A DNA stretch of 64,000 nt, taken from NCBI RefSeq assembly GCF_003432065.1, contig NZ_QWDE01000002.1, forward strand, positions 372,001 to 436,000, given 5' to 3'. Source of the stretch: Mucilaginibacter terrenus. GTDB lineage: Bacteria; Bacteroidota; Bacteroidia; Sphingobacteriales; Sphingobacteriaceae. Position numbers and translations under genes: made by a program. Positions 16,915-25,455 of the stretch are shown one piece after another (positions within the stretch are counted from its first letter, which is position 1; every line of letters starts with the position of its first letter). The notes below the pieces were generated by a model. It searched no databases. It was not told the origin of the DNA and was given only the letters and a program-made list of their open reading frames with translations.

Positions 16915-17229
16915 TTAATATACGCTGATTGTTGGGTCAATTTCGGCTTGCCATGCAAGTATGCCACCTTTAAGATTGTAAAGGTTAGTAAAACCCTGGC
17001 TTTCCAGCTGATGAAGCGCTACCGAGCTGCGTTTACCGCTGCGGCACATAATAACTACCGGTTTGTCTTTAGCTACCTGGTCTGCCTCAATAAGTATACC
17101 GCCCAGAGGTATAAGTTTGCCGCCTATGTTAGAGGTCTCGTATTCAAAATCCTCGCGTACATCTATCAGTTGGAAGTCTTCGTTGTTATCTATCTTCTCT
17201 TTTAATTCCTGTACCGTAATCTCTTTCAT
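16915..17229 (-). CDS. Single-domain rhodanese-like sulfurtransferase
   Basis: A 104-aa cytoplasmic protein forming one rhodanese domain. LIDVREDFEYETSNIGG is the entry motif and the active-site loop is VIMCRSGKRSS, with C62 as the persulfide-carrying cysteine; GFTNLYNLKGGILAW closes the fold. It probably moves sulfane sulfur between thiols; the partners are unknown. The ATG at 17229 is chosen as it starts the domain at MKEITVQEL and lies 18 bases after a TACCTTTG box. A small membrane-protein gene follows after one base. Confidence 0.9.
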   Translation of the reverse strand: MKEITVQELKEKIDNNEDFQLIDVREDFEYETSNIGGKLIPLGGILIEADQVAKDKPVVIMCRSGKRSSVALHQLESQGFTNLYNLKGGILAWQAEIDPTISVY

Positions 17230-17247
17230 GTTGGTGTAATTATAACT

Positions 17248-17255
17248 CAAAGGTA
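17248..17255 (-). promoter_or_regulatory. -7 box for rhodanese operon
   Basis: Read on the minus strand, TACCTTTG matches TAnnTTTG and ends 18 bases before the start at 17229. A TTTG occurs 13 bases upstream of the box, closer than the usual -33 spacing. Confidence 0.5.
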
Positions 17256-17349
17256 TGCTTTTCTGCATCAAATATTTGTGCGTGTTTTGTAACAATAAGT
17301 ACCTGCCGGCGTTTCATAGTAAGCTGTTAAAATATTGCAGCTAAAGGCA

Positions 17350-18468
17350 ATGAAGAAAATAACCCGGTTTTTTTGGTTCTGTTCCGGTGCACATATAGAT
17401 ACTTTAAAGAAATACCCTATAGAACATAACAAATATGTGGGTATAGGCGCTACTATATTTTTCACCGCTCTGTTTGCCGCACTTTCCGGCGGCTATGCTA
17501 TGTACTTCGTATTCAGCGGCAGCGCTTTCGCCGTCGGCTTTGCTATTCTGTTCGGATTGCTGTGGGGCACTGCTATTTTTAATATGGACAGGTACATTGT
17601 GTCGAGTATCAATAAAGAAGGCACAACAGGTCAGCAAATACTGCAGGCATCGCCGCGTATACTGCTTGCCATTATGATAGGCGTGGTAATATCGCGCCCA
17701 TTGGAGCTGAAGATTTTTGATAAGGAAATCCGCGACAAGCTGAAGACTGCTTATCTTAAAGGGCAGCACAGCAAGATAGATACGCTGCAAAAAACTTATC
17801 AGCAGAAGTACGCCCAGGAACTGGTGAAAAACACCGACCTGAAAAAGGAGAAGGATTCGCTTGAGCGCGACATCAATCGCTCACGCTATGAGCTTAACCA
17901 GGAGGTATTTGGAGACAAAACCAACCAAACATCCGGTATAACGGGTTATGGCACCTATGCTAAGCAAAAAGAACAGGTTTTAAAAGAAAAGCAGGACCGC
18001 CTTAAAACCGTTACAGAAAATCTCGGGCAAATGGATGATTACCTTGCCCGCAGAAAGGATTACGAGGGATTGAACAGCACCCGTTTGTTCAGTAACCAGC
18101 AACTGGACAGCCTGGCTAATATAGCAGGTTTTGCCGACCGAAACTGGGCGTTGGGGCAGCTTTCCTATAATGTAAACGGCACGCGCGATCTGGATACTTA
18201 TCTCGCAATTTCCTTTATAGGCTACCTTTTTATATTGTTTGAGTGCTTACCGGTATTTGTTAAGCTGATGTCTCCTAAAGGGCCTTATGATACTGCCGTA
18301 GCGAAGGTGGCGGAAGCTGATGTTCATTATGCGGATAAAGACAAAGAACGATACATGGCAGTTACCGACAGTACTTACGATCATAACCTGGATGCCGATA
18401 TAGACAGGCGAAAGCGGATTATAACTGCACAGTCTGAGTATGATCTCAGCCGTCACAGTTATGATTAG
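17350..18468 (+). CDS. DUF4407 membrane protein
   Basis: A 372-aa protein of the DUF4407 family, of unknown function. Three hydrophobic segments occur near the N-terminus (about 33-53, 58-80 and 105-120), then a long charged coiled-coil-like region (about 125-225, rich in K, E, Q), then a further helix near 282-302 (YLAISFIGYLFILFECLPVF). GTAIFNMDRYIVSS between helices is characteristic of the family. The ATG at 17350 is preferred over 17335 because MKKITRFFWFCSGAH matches family starts. It is divergent from the rhodanese gene and monocistronic as far as can be seen. Confidence 0.82.
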   Translation: MKKITRFFWFCSGAHIDTLKKYPIEHNKYVGIGATIFFTALFAALSGGYAMYFVFSGSAFAVGFAILFGLLWGTAIFNMDRYIVSSINKEGTTGQQILQASPRILLAIMIGVVISRPLELKIFDKEIRDKLKTAYLKGQHSKIDTLQKTYQQKYAQELVKNTDLKKEKDSLERDINRSRYELNQEVFGDKTNQTSGITGYGTYAKQKEQVLKEKQDRLKTVTENLGQMDDYLARRKDYEGLNSTRLFSNQQLDSLANIAGFADRNWALGQLSYNVNGTRDLDTYLAISFIGYLFILFECLPVFVKLMSPKGPYDTAVAKVAEADVHYADKDKERYMAVTDSTYDHNLDADIDRRKRIITAQSEYDLSRHSYD

Positions 18469-18550
18469 TATAGTCTGTTATTCGTAATAAAATTGATAGA
18501 TAAGCATAAGAGATTTAATGGTAATTTAACAGCCGAAAGATTATCCATTA

Positions 18551-20410
18551 ATGAAGAAAATTTTGTCTTTAGGAGCGGCTTCCTTATTGTCGCTTACCGC
18601 GTTGGCACAAACAGCGCCTAACACTATCAGCTACACGGTTTCATTTCCAAATGCGGCTCATCATGAAGCTGAAATAGCTATGAGCATTCCGCAGGTACCT
18701 GCGGGTCCGCTTAAGGTACGCATGAGCCGTTCATCGCCGGGCAGGTACGCTACACACGAATTTGGCAAGAACGTTTACAACGTAAAGGCATTCGGCGAGG
18801 GTAACAAGCCGTTAGCTATTAACCAATTGGAAGGCGATGTGTATCAGATACCCAGCCACGGTGCGACTGTTAAGATCACCTACACGCTTTTTGGCAACTG
18901 GACAGATGGGACATACGCCAGTATAGAGCCCAGCCACGCGCATTTAAACATGCCAGCATCGTTTATGTGGGCATATGGTATGGATAAGCGGCCTGTTACC
19001 TTTAAGTTTAACGATCTTGATAAATACGGTTGGAAAGTTGCTACACAACTTAACCCTATTGGCGGTGGCGTTTACTATGCGCGCGATCTGCAATATATGA
19101 TGGATAGCCCTACTGAGCTATCCGCCTACAAAGAGGCCAAGTGGACCGTCAAAAATGCCAATGGTAAGGATGAGACCATCAAGCTCAGCACCCACTCAGA
19201 CGATGACCAAAGTGTTATAGACAACTTTGCTACAATGGTGCAAAAAGTTGTACTGGAGGAGAAAGCTGTATTTGGAGAACTGCCGACGTACGATTATGGC
19301 AGCTACGTTTTCCTGCATGATGTACACCCAAGCACCGCCGGCGACGGTATGGAGCACCGTAATTCAACTGTTATTGTACAACCAATTGGTAAAGTCGGTG
19401 GCAATGAAGTACGCCTGCTGGGTACCTTTTCACACGAATACTTCCACAGCTGGAATGTAGAACGCATTCGCCCTAAAACGTTAGAGCCTTTCAATTTTGA
19501 GCACGCAAACATGAGCAACGAGCTTTGGTGCGCGGAAGGTTTTACTCAATATTACGGAGAGTTAGTGCTTACCCGTGCAGGCTTCCATACGCCTGAAGAG
19601 TATGCACGTACTGCAGCCGGTTTGATAAATTCTGTACTAAATACTCCCGGTGCAAAATATTACAGCCCTATACAGGCAAGCCGCTACGCGGTTTATGCAG
19701 ATGCCGGTGTTGCCGTAGATCAACTGAACACAACTAATATATTCACCAGTTATTATGTATACGGCGGCGCAACTGCGCTGGCTCTGGACCTTCGCTTACG
19801 CGCCGAGTTTGGTAAAACGCTTGATGATTTTATGCGTCAGCTGTGGCTTACCCACGGTAAAACAGAAAAAGCGTATACAGTTGCAGATCTTCAGACTGTA
19901 TTGGCACAAGTAACCAATGCGACCTTCGCAGCAGATTTCTTTAAGCGCTACATCTATGGTGTAGAAAAGAATGATTACGAAAAATTGCTGGCAAATGCAG
20001 GCTTCGTGCTTCGCAAAGCGCAGCCGGGTAAAGCCTGGTTAGGTTCTGCAGGTGCGCAATTAAGGGGACGTTCAGGTCAGTCCAACACCGGAGAAGGCGG
20101 GGTGCCTATTTCATCACCAACAGCTAAAGGTAGTCCGCTTTACAAAGCAGGTATCGATGCAGGTGACGTGATCTTAAAGGTAGATGGTAATGCAGTAGAT
20201 GCAGCCGGCTTACAAAAAGCGGTTGCTGATAAAAGGCCTGGCGACATAATTACAGTAACGTATAAAGACCGTTTAGGTGAACACGACACCAAAGTAACCC
20301 TGGAAGAAAACCCTAGCTACGAGGTGGTAACCTATGAAGCAGCTGGTAAAGAAATAACCAAACAACAGCAAGACTTCCGCAATAGTTGGTTGTCATCAAA
20401 AGTAAAATAA
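18551..20410 (+). CDS. M61 family peptidase with PDZ domain
   Basis: A 619-aa exported zinc peptidase related to glycyl aminopeptidases. A signal peptide covers residues 1-19 (SLTALAQ). An N-terminal beta domain runs to about 170, then the catalytic domain with GDGMEHRNS, H295-E296-x2-H299 in SHEYFHSWNVERIRP, and E329 in AEGFTQYY as the third zinc ligand by family knowledge. A PDZ domain lies at about 520-590 (SPLYKAGIDAGDVILKVDG). Periplasmic turnover of Gly/Ala-rich peptides is likely. An M28 peptidase gene follows after one base, so the two form an operon. Confidence 0.92.
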   Translation: MKKILSLGAASLLSLTALAQTAPNTISYTVSFPNAAHHEAEIAMSIPQVPAGPLKVRMSRSSPGRYATHEFGKNVYNVKAFGEGNKPLAINQLEGDVYQIPSHGATVKITYTLFGNWTDGTYASIEPSHAHLNMPASFMWAYGMDKRPVTFKFNDLDKYGWKVATQLNPIGGGVYYARDLQYMMDSPTELSAYKEAKWTVKNANGKDETIKLSTHSDDDQSVIDNFATMVQKVVLEEKAVFGELPTYDYGSYVFLHDVHPSTAGDGMEHRNSTVIVQPIGKVGGNEVRLLGTFSHEYFHSWNVERIRPKTLEPFNFEHANMSNELWCAEGFTQYYGELVLTRAGFHTPEEYARTAAGLINSVLNTPGAKYYSPIQASRYAVYADAGVAVDQLNTTNIFTSYYVYGGATALALDLRLRAEFGKTLDDFMRQLWLTHGKTEKAYTVADLQTVLAQVTNATFAADFFKRYIYGVEKNDYEKLLANAGFVLRKAQPGKAWLGSAGAQLRGRSGQSNTGEGGVPISSPTAKGSPLYKAGIDAGDVILKVDGNAVDAAGLQKAVADKRPGDIITVTYKDRLGEHDTKVTLEENPSYEVVTYEAAGKEITKQQQDFRNSWLSSKVK

Positions 20411-20411
20411 T

Positions 20412-21716
20412 ATGAAGAGATTTCTAGCATCGGCTGCGTTAATGGCCGTATCGGTGTGCGGCTTTGCACAGGATGTAAACAAATTAATAAAGCAGGATGA
20501 TGTAGAGCGCATCATTAAAACCCTAAGCGCTGATGACATGGAAGGTCGCGGTACATTTACTAAAGGGATTGACAAGGCTGCAACATTTATTGACGGTGAG
20601 TTTAAAGCAGCGGGCTTAAAACCGCTGACAGGAGCAACTGGCTTCCGGCAGAGCTTCAGTATGCTGAAGACTACTCCTGTGAGTGCCAAAGCAACCATCA
20701 ATGGTACGGAAGTGCCTGCAGACCGCTTGGCTATTACAGCTCCGGCATCTTTTAACTGGGCAAGTGTTAGTGGAGTAGAAGTAGCTAAAGTACCGGCTGG
20801 GAGCAACTTTATGGAAAAGTACCAGCTATACGCTAGAGGAGATAAAGATATGCTGGTGTTGGTAGATACCAGTTTTGCCCCTATGTTCAAGAGATTGGTG
20901 GCACGTGCTAAACGCGGCGGTACGGCTTTTAAAGCAGCTAACGGTGCAAATAAAGGAGTAGTGTTTGTTATGGGGTCGCTGGATGATGTAACATCGCTTA
21001 ATGTTGCTTACGAAGTGAAAACAGAGGAGAAGCCGTTATTTAACGTTGCGGGTATGATCCCGGGTAAATCAAAAAAAGGAGAATATGTTGTGTTCTCGGG
21101 CCATTACGATCACCTCGGCATTCAAAAGAATGGCATAGCAGGAGATACTATTGCTAATGGTGCCGATGATGATGCTTCCGGAACGACTGCTGTTATTAGC
21201 CTGGCTAAGTACTACAAAAAGCTGAACAATAACGAGCGCACCCTAATCTTCGTAGCGTTTACTGCCGAGGAAATTGGCGGATTTGGATCACAATACTTTT
21301 CTAAACAGATGGACCCTGATAAGGTAGTTGCCATGTTTAACATTGAGATGATTGGCAAAGATTCAAAATTTGGTGAGAATTCGGCGTTCATCACCGGTTA
21401 CGAACGTTCAGATTTTGGTAAGATCCTGCAAAGCAATCTGGAGGGTACGGCATTCAAGTTTTACCCCGACCCATATCCGCAGCAAAACTTATTCTACCGC
21501 AGCGATAATGCAACATTGGCCGCGTTAGGCGTACCTGCACACACCATTTCTACCGACCAGATAGACAGCGACAAGCTTTATCATACGGTTAAAGACGAGT
21601 TTAGCAGCCTTGATGTGAAGAATATCGTTGCTACTATCCGCGCTATTGCGTTAAGCTCCCGCTCGATAGTTGCCGGGAAGGATGCCCCAACCCGAATTCC
21701 TAAGTTGCAGCAATAA
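20412..21716 (+). CDS. M28 family zinc aminopeptidase
   Basis: A 434-aa exported metallopeptidase. A signal peptide covers residues 1-19 (CGFAQ). The M28 domain begins near 205 with H231 and D233 in SGHYDHLG, ADDDASGTTA at 251-260 with the bridging aspartate, the catalytic and zinc-binding glutamates E286-E287 in FTAEEIGGFGS, and a further ligand region in FNIEMIGK. The first 200 residues carry DDMEGRGTFTKG and a protease-associated-like insertion. It follows the M61 gene after one base, suggesting stepwise peptide degradation in the periplasm. A terminator follows. Confidence 0.92.
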   Translation: MKRFLASAALMAVSVCGFAQDVNKLIKQDDVERIIKTLSADDMEGRGTFTKGIDKAATFIDGEFKAAGLKPLTGATGFRQSFSMLKTTPVSAKATINGTEVPADRLAITAPASFNWASVSGVEVAKVPAGSNFMEKYQLYARGDKDMLVLVDTSFAPMFKRLVARAKRGGTAFKAANGANKGVVFVMGSLDDVTSLNVAYEVKTEEKPLFNVAGMIPGKSKKGEYVVFSGHYDHLGIQKNGIAGDTIANGADDDASGTTAVISLAKYYKKLNNNERTLIFVAFTAEEIGGFGSQYFSKQMDPDKVVAMFNIEMIGKDSKFGENSAFITGYERSDFGKILQSNLEGTAFKFYPDPYPQQNLFYRSDNATLAALGVPAHTISTDQIDSDKLYHTVKDEFSSLDVKNIVATIRAIALSSRSIVAGKDAPTRIPKLQQ

Positions 21717-21736
21717 CAACACATTATAGTTTAAAA

Positions 21737-21775
21737 GTGAGCCCTTTCTACTTGGTAGGAAGGGCTCGCTTGTTT
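21737..21775 (+). terminator. Rho-independent terminator after M61-M28 operon
   Basis: GAGCCCTTTCTAC (21739-21751) pairs with GTAGGAAGGGCTC (21755-21767) with one wobble, followed by GCTTGTTT. Flanking GTTTAAA and TTTAAAC extend the stem. Confidence 0.8.
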
Positions 21776-21855
21776 AAACCAAGCATAGTTAGACAAACAT
21801 GCCGCAAACAAATTTCGGCGGCATCATGTTACATGGTAACTAATCTTAAAACACT

Positions 21856-22704
21856 ATGCAATGGTTTGGCAGGCGCGAAAGCGGTAATGTGGAAGAAGGC
21901 AGCAGCGGCGGTGGCCGTGGTTTTGCCGTAGGTGGCGGTTTGGTTGGCATAATAGCCGCCGCTATATATTTCTTTACCGGGATAGATCCTTCCGCCGTAC
22001 TTAACCAAACTCAGCAGGGCGGTGCTCAGCAGGAAAATACACAGTCAGCCGGACCGGATAACGATCAGAAGAAATTTGCACGTGTGGTACTGGCAGATAC
22101 AGAAGATATCTGGACGAAGCTTTTCCAGGATATGGGAAAAACTTACGACAAGCCTGTAATGCACTTTTTTACCGAGGGTGTAAATACAGCCTGTGGGCAA
22201 GCCGGTTCTTCAACAGGACCGTTTTACTGCCCTGGAGATCAAAAGGTTTATATAGACGTTTCGTTTTTTGATGAGTTAAAGAACAAGTTTGGTGCGGCGG
22301 GTGACTTTGCCCAGGCTTATGTAATAGCTCACGAAGTAGGGCATCACGTGCAGGACTTGCTGGGCGTAAGCGCCAAAATGGATCAGGCACGCCAGCAGAT
22401 GAGCCAGACTGAATACAACAAACTATCTGTTAAACTAGAGTTGCAGGCCGATTTTTATGCAGGTGTTTGGGCACATTACGAGCAGAAGCTTAAGAATGTG
22501 CTGGATCCCGGCGATATTGAAGAGGCCCTTAACGCGGCGCACCAGATAGGTGACGATCGCCTGCAACAAGAATACCAGGGTGAAGTTACACCTGATAGCT
22601 TTACACATGGCACCAGCGCGCAGCGTATGTACTGGTTTAAAAAAGGCTATGAAACAGGCGACCTTAGCCAGGGTAATACCTTTGCAGCGGCTGATCTGGA
22701 GTAA
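21856..22704 (+). CDS. YpfJ-like neutral zinc metallopeptidase
   Basis: A 282-aa single-pass membrane protein of the YpfJ / putative neutral zinc metallopeptidase family. It begins MQWFGRRESGNVEE, has a glycine-rich segment, a membrane helix at about 24-41, a Q-rich linker (50-70), and the metalloprotease domain: ACGQAGSSTGPFYCPGDQKVY, then H159-E160-x2-H163 in IAHEVGHHVQ, and LELQADFYAGVWAHY carrying further conserved acidic residues. The substrate is unknown. It stands alone, with terminators or repeats on both sides. Confidence 0.92.
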   Translation: MQWFGRRESGNVEEGSSGGGRGFAVGGGLVGIIAAAIYFFTGIDPSAVLNQTQQGGAQQENTQSAGPDNDQKKFARVVLADTEDIWTKLFQDMGKTYDKPVMHFFTEGVNTACGQAGSSTGPFYCPGDQKVYIDVSFFDELKNKFGAAGDFAQAYVIAHEVGHHVQDLLGVSAKMDQARQQMSQTEYNKLSVKLELQADFYAGVWAHYEQKLKNVLDPGDIEEALNAAHQIGDDRLQQEYQGEVTPDSFTHGTSAQRMYWFKKGYETGDLSQGNTFAAADLE

Positions 22705-22725
22705 CGGAATACACTAAGTGCAAAG

Positions 22726-22751
22726 GTGTTTCGCTGAAACAGGTGAAACAC
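22726..22751. repeat. GTGTTTC/GAAACAC dyad, copy 1
   Basis: GTGTTTC at 22726-22732 and its reverse complement GAAACAC at 22745-22751 enclose GCTGAAACAGGT. The second, similar element lies 145 bases downstream. Together they suggest a family of short structured repeats or a paired protein-binding site. Confidence 0.5.
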
Positions 22752-22896
22752 TTTTGAGTGGCTTGAAACAAGATTGTCTTAGTAATCAGGTAGTTATAAG
22801 TTGGTGGAAGTTGAAGCGAAACAGCAATAGTACTTCATCAAAGATCATTAACAACGTGTCCATTAGACTGTTACAAAATCACCATAATGAAAGAAT

Positions 22897-22923
22897 GTGT
22901 TTCGGTGAAACAGTCTGAAACAC
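22897..22923. repeat. GTGTTTC/GAAACAC dyad, copy 2
   Basis: GTGTTTC at 22897-22903 and GAAACAC at 22917-22923 enclose GGTGAAACAGTCT. The layout matches copy 1, including the internal TGAAACAG. It lies 37 bases before the plsC stop. Confidence 0.5.
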
Positions 22924-22960
22924 ATCTGTGGTAAATTTCGGAACACTTACCCCTTGGCGT

Positions 22961-23695
22961 TTACTTTACCACAACTGCCCGTATTCTCTCTTCGCAGATT
23001 TTTGTAAGTTCATCAGCCGGTCTGCCCTGTGGTTCTATGGGTTCAAGAACTTCCCACTTCATTGGAGTAAATGTATTCATAGGATAAAAACCGTACTCTA
23101 CCATTTTCCATGAATCGGTTATGGCAACAGGTACTAACAAGGCGTTCGGGCATTTTTTTAAAAGCGTTGCTACTCCTGCAGATTGAAATGGCTTTACACT
23201 GCCGTCCTTAGATCGTGTTCCTTCCGGGAATATCATTGCACCCCAATTGTTTTCTTTCATGCGCGTGCCAAATTTGGACAGCTCCATAATAGACTGCCGC
23301 GGATCTTTACGATCTATATTGGCACCGCCCCCAACTTTTAGGTTATAAGATATAGAAGGGATGCCTTTTGTAAGCTCTACCTTAGATATAAACTTAGCGT
23401 GATACTTCCGCAGGTAGTAGATCATCGGCGGGATATCGAACAAGCTTTGGTGGTTGGCTATAAAAATTATCGGTCTGCTTAACGGAAGGTTTTGTTTGTT
23501 TATAAACGTCACACTGTTGCCCAGCAGGTAAGCTGTTTTAACCAGGAAAAAGTTAAGGATGTCTACAGAGCGCTTGTGAGCAGAATAACCAAATAGTTTA
23601 TAGCATATCCACTGCACCGGTTGAAATATAACCAGCATCAAAAAAAATGCGACAATGGCAACGGGTGACAGGAAATAACCTAGCAATTTTCTCAT
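22961..23695 (-). CDS. plsC: 1-acyl-sn-glycerol-3-phosphate acyltransferase (PlsC-like)
   Basis: A 244-aa membrane enzyme that should transfer an acyl chain to lysophosphatidic acid in phospholipid synthesis. A hydrophobic N-terminus (about 8-30) anchors it. The acyltransferase motifs are clear: block I H82-x4-D87 in NHQSLFDIPP, block II GGGANIDRKDPR near 122-133, and block III FPEGTRSKDG near 156-165. Size is normal for bacterial PlsC. A TACCTTTG -7 box ends 8 bases before the ATG, leaving almost no leader. Paralogs with this architecture also modify other lipids, so lysophospholipid specificity is likely but not certain. Confidence 0.88.
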   Translation of the reverse strand: MRKLLGYFLSPVAIVAFFLMLVIFQPVQWICYKLFGYSAHKRSVDILNFFLVKTAYLLGNSVTFINKQNLPLSRPIIFIANHQSLFDIPPMIYYLRKYHAKFISKVELTKGIPSISYNLKVGGGANIDRKDPRQSIMELSKFGTRMKENNWGAMIFPEGTRSKDGSVKPFQSAGVATLLKKCPNALLVPVAITDSWKMVEYGFYPMNTFTPMKWEVLEPIEPQGRPADELTKICEERIRAVVVK

Positions 23696-23703
23696 TAACG
23701 CCG

Positions 23704-23711
23704 CAAAGGTA
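23704..23711 (-). promoter_or_regulatory. -7 box immediately upstream of plsC
   Basis: Read on the minus strand, TACCTTTG matches TAnnTTTG. Only 8 bases separate it from the ATG at 23695, predicting a leader of a few bases at most. Confidence 0.5.
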
Positions 23712-23742
23712 AATTTTTTTGAGAATATGGTAAACAGATGAA

Positions 23743-24303
23743 TTACAATCGGTTTTCCACCAGCATCAGCTTTACTTTAAGTATTGCTGCTACAGTTACA
23801 GCATCGGTTATTTCGCCGCTGCAAACCATTTGGTAAACATCTTCAAAAGGCACTTTTCTCACCAGTAATTGCTCGGTATCTTCAGGTTCTGCTTCATGCT
23901 GCTGCAAGCCGCGCGCCAGGTAAATAACGCTAAACTCATCACATACAGAATTGGAGAGATGCATCTGTAATATCTCCGTCCATTCCGTCGCTTTCAGGCC
24001 GGTTTCCTCGAGTAGTTCACGCTTCGCCGAATCCAGCGGGTTGCTGCCTTCAGGTCCGCCACCTTCGGGAATTTCCCAGCAGTACTGGTTTAGCACAAAG
24101 CGGTATTGTCCTACCAGGTAAGTATTCATATCCTCATCAAGCGGTACTACACCTATGGCTGCATTTTTAAAATGAACCTTGCCGTAAATACCAGGATTAC
24201 CTGATGGATTTATCACCTGGTACTCGGTTACGTTTATCCAGGGGTTATCGTAAACATTTTTTTCAGACGTTACTTTCCACGGGTTTTCGGTTGGGTTTTC
24301 CAT
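23743..24303 (-). CDS. Nudix hydrolase (ADP-ribose pyrophosphatase-like)
   Basis: A 186-aa Nudix enzyme that probably hydrolyses a nucleoside diphosphate linked to another moiety. The Nudix box is GGGPEGSNPLDSAKRELLEE followed by TGL; spacing before REL is two residues longer than the classic box, a form seen in ADP-ribose pyrophosphatase-like members. QYRFVLNQYCWEIPEGG precedes it, also typical. The ATG at 24303 (MENPTENPWKVTS) is preferred over 24348. A TATCTTTA box lies 4 bases upstream of this ATG, suggesting a near-leaderless mRNA. Substrate not determined. Confidence 0.87.
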   Translation of the reverse strand: MENPTENPWKVTSEKNVYDNPWINVTEYQVINPSGNPGIYGKVHFKNAAIGVVPLDEDMNTYLVGQYRFVLNQYCWEIPEGGGPEGSNPLDSAKRELLEETGLKATEWTEILQMHLSNSVCDEFSVIYLARGLQQHEAEPEDTEQLLVRKVPFEDVYQMVCSGEITDAVTVAAILKVKLMLVENRL

Positions 24304-24414
24304 CCTGTAAAGATAAATTTCGCATACAAAAATCTGCAAAAAACACACTTTTAAACGCTGCTTTGTAACGGCTCTTTTATCAGCGTAAACTTAACAGTAG
24401 TGCTCTACGTGCTA

Positions 24415-25356
24415 TTAACTTTTCGCCTCCGCAGTATCTTGCTTTCTCTTTAAATATCCTGGTACGTTTACCAGCAGTATACCTGCAAGTATTACCACAA
24501 GGCAAATGAGCTGAGCTTTGTTCACGGGCTCATCCATCAGCAACCATCCTAAAAATACCGCCACCACAGGGTTCACATAAGTGTGGGTGCTAACAACCGC
24601 CGGCGGTTGGAAAGAGATAAGCCAAACAAAAGACAGGTACGCTACCAACGACCCCATAACAATGAGGAACAACAAACCACCCCATGCTTCTGCTGTAACC
24701 TGGGCAAACGAAAAGCCTGTTTGCTCGCTTTTGCAAAATGCTATTAATCCAGCCGCTATGCTGCCGGCAAGCAACTGCACGCTGGCGTTCATTACGGTGG
24801 TACTACTGCCCTGGTTCCCCTTCGTAATAAGCGAGCCGGCTACCCATAGCAAGGCACTTACCAGCACCACAATGCTGGCTGCTATAGCCATAGGCGAATC
24901 GTTAACGTGAGATACCCCTAGTCGTAGAAAGAAAAAGATTCCGGTAAAGCCGATGATAAGACCGCCGAGAATGTATTTGTTAGAGAAATATTGCTTCCAC
25001 CCTTTCCTGTCCACCAGCAAAAACATCAGCGGTTCTGTAGCAACCAATATAGCTGCCTGTCCCGAGCTGATGTATTGTTCGGCCCAGGCGATCATGCCAG
25101 TGCCGCCCACCAACATTAATGTGCCGCTGAGCGCGTGCCGCCAAAGGTATTGCCATTTGGGTAAGGCCTCTTTCTTTAACTTGCACCAAGCCAGCATAAG
25201 TAACCCTGCTGCCAGGTAGCGCAACCCTACCAATATAAACGGTGGAAACCCTTTTAAGCCATAAGCTACCGCTAAGTAGGTTGATCCCCACACAATATAG
25301 ATGCTAAAAAAGGCGAATGCCACTAACAAGGGTGAAGCTGGATGTTTGTTTGCCAT
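24415..25356 (-). CDS. EamA/DMT family transporter
   Basis: A 313-aa inner-membrane protein with ten hydrophobic helices and two EamA repeats (about 12-140 and 160-300). FSIYIVWGSTYLAVAYGLKG, RYLAAGLLMLAWC and the second-half STHTYVNPVVAVFLGWLLMDEP are typical of RhaT/YedA-like drug/metabolite exporters. The basic C-terminal tail is expected to be cytoplasmic. It is divergent from a CGNR-type regulator with a palindrome in the shared promoter region, so it is probably the regulator's target. Substrate unknown. Confidence 0.88.
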   Translation of the reverse strand: MANKHPASPLLVAFAFFSIYIVWGSTYLAVAYGLKGFPPFILVGLRYLAAGLLMLAWCKLKKEALPKWQYLWRHALSGTLMLVGGTGMIAWAEQYISSGQAAILVATEPLMFLLVDRKGWKQYFSNKYILGGLIIGFTGIFFFLRLGVSHVNDSPMAIAASIVVLVSALLWVAGSLITKGNQGSSTTVMNASVQLLAGSIAAGLIAFCKSEQTGFSFAQVTAEAWGGLLFLIVMGSLVAYLSFVWLISFQPPAVVSTHTYVNPVVAVFLGWLLMDEPVNKAQLICLVVILAGILLVNVPGYLKRKQDTAEAKS

Positions 25357-25388
25357 AACTAATGTTACTATCTAAATGAGTAACGGTG

Positions 25389-25422
25389 GTAAAGTATAAT
25401 AGTTTTTACTATCTTGACTTAC
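25389..25422. promoter_or_regulatory. Putative operator between EamA and CGNR genes
   Basis: A symmetric dyad: GTAA, 6 bases, ATAGT, TTTT, ACTAT, 6 bases, TTAC. The halves mirror exactly around 25405/25406. It lies in the divergent intergenic region, 21 bases upstream of a TATATTTG box for the regulator gene, a natural place for autoregulation. Confidence 0.45.
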
Positions 25423-25442
25423 TTTGATGGTAAAAATAAGAT

Positions 25443-25450
25443 TATATTTG
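25443..25450 (+). promoter_or_regulatory. -7 box directly before CGNR gene
   Basis: TATATTTG matches TAnnTTTG and ends 5 bases before the ATG at 25456. Transcription would start at or next to the start codon. Confidence 0.55.
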
Positions 25451-25455
25451 AAGTA

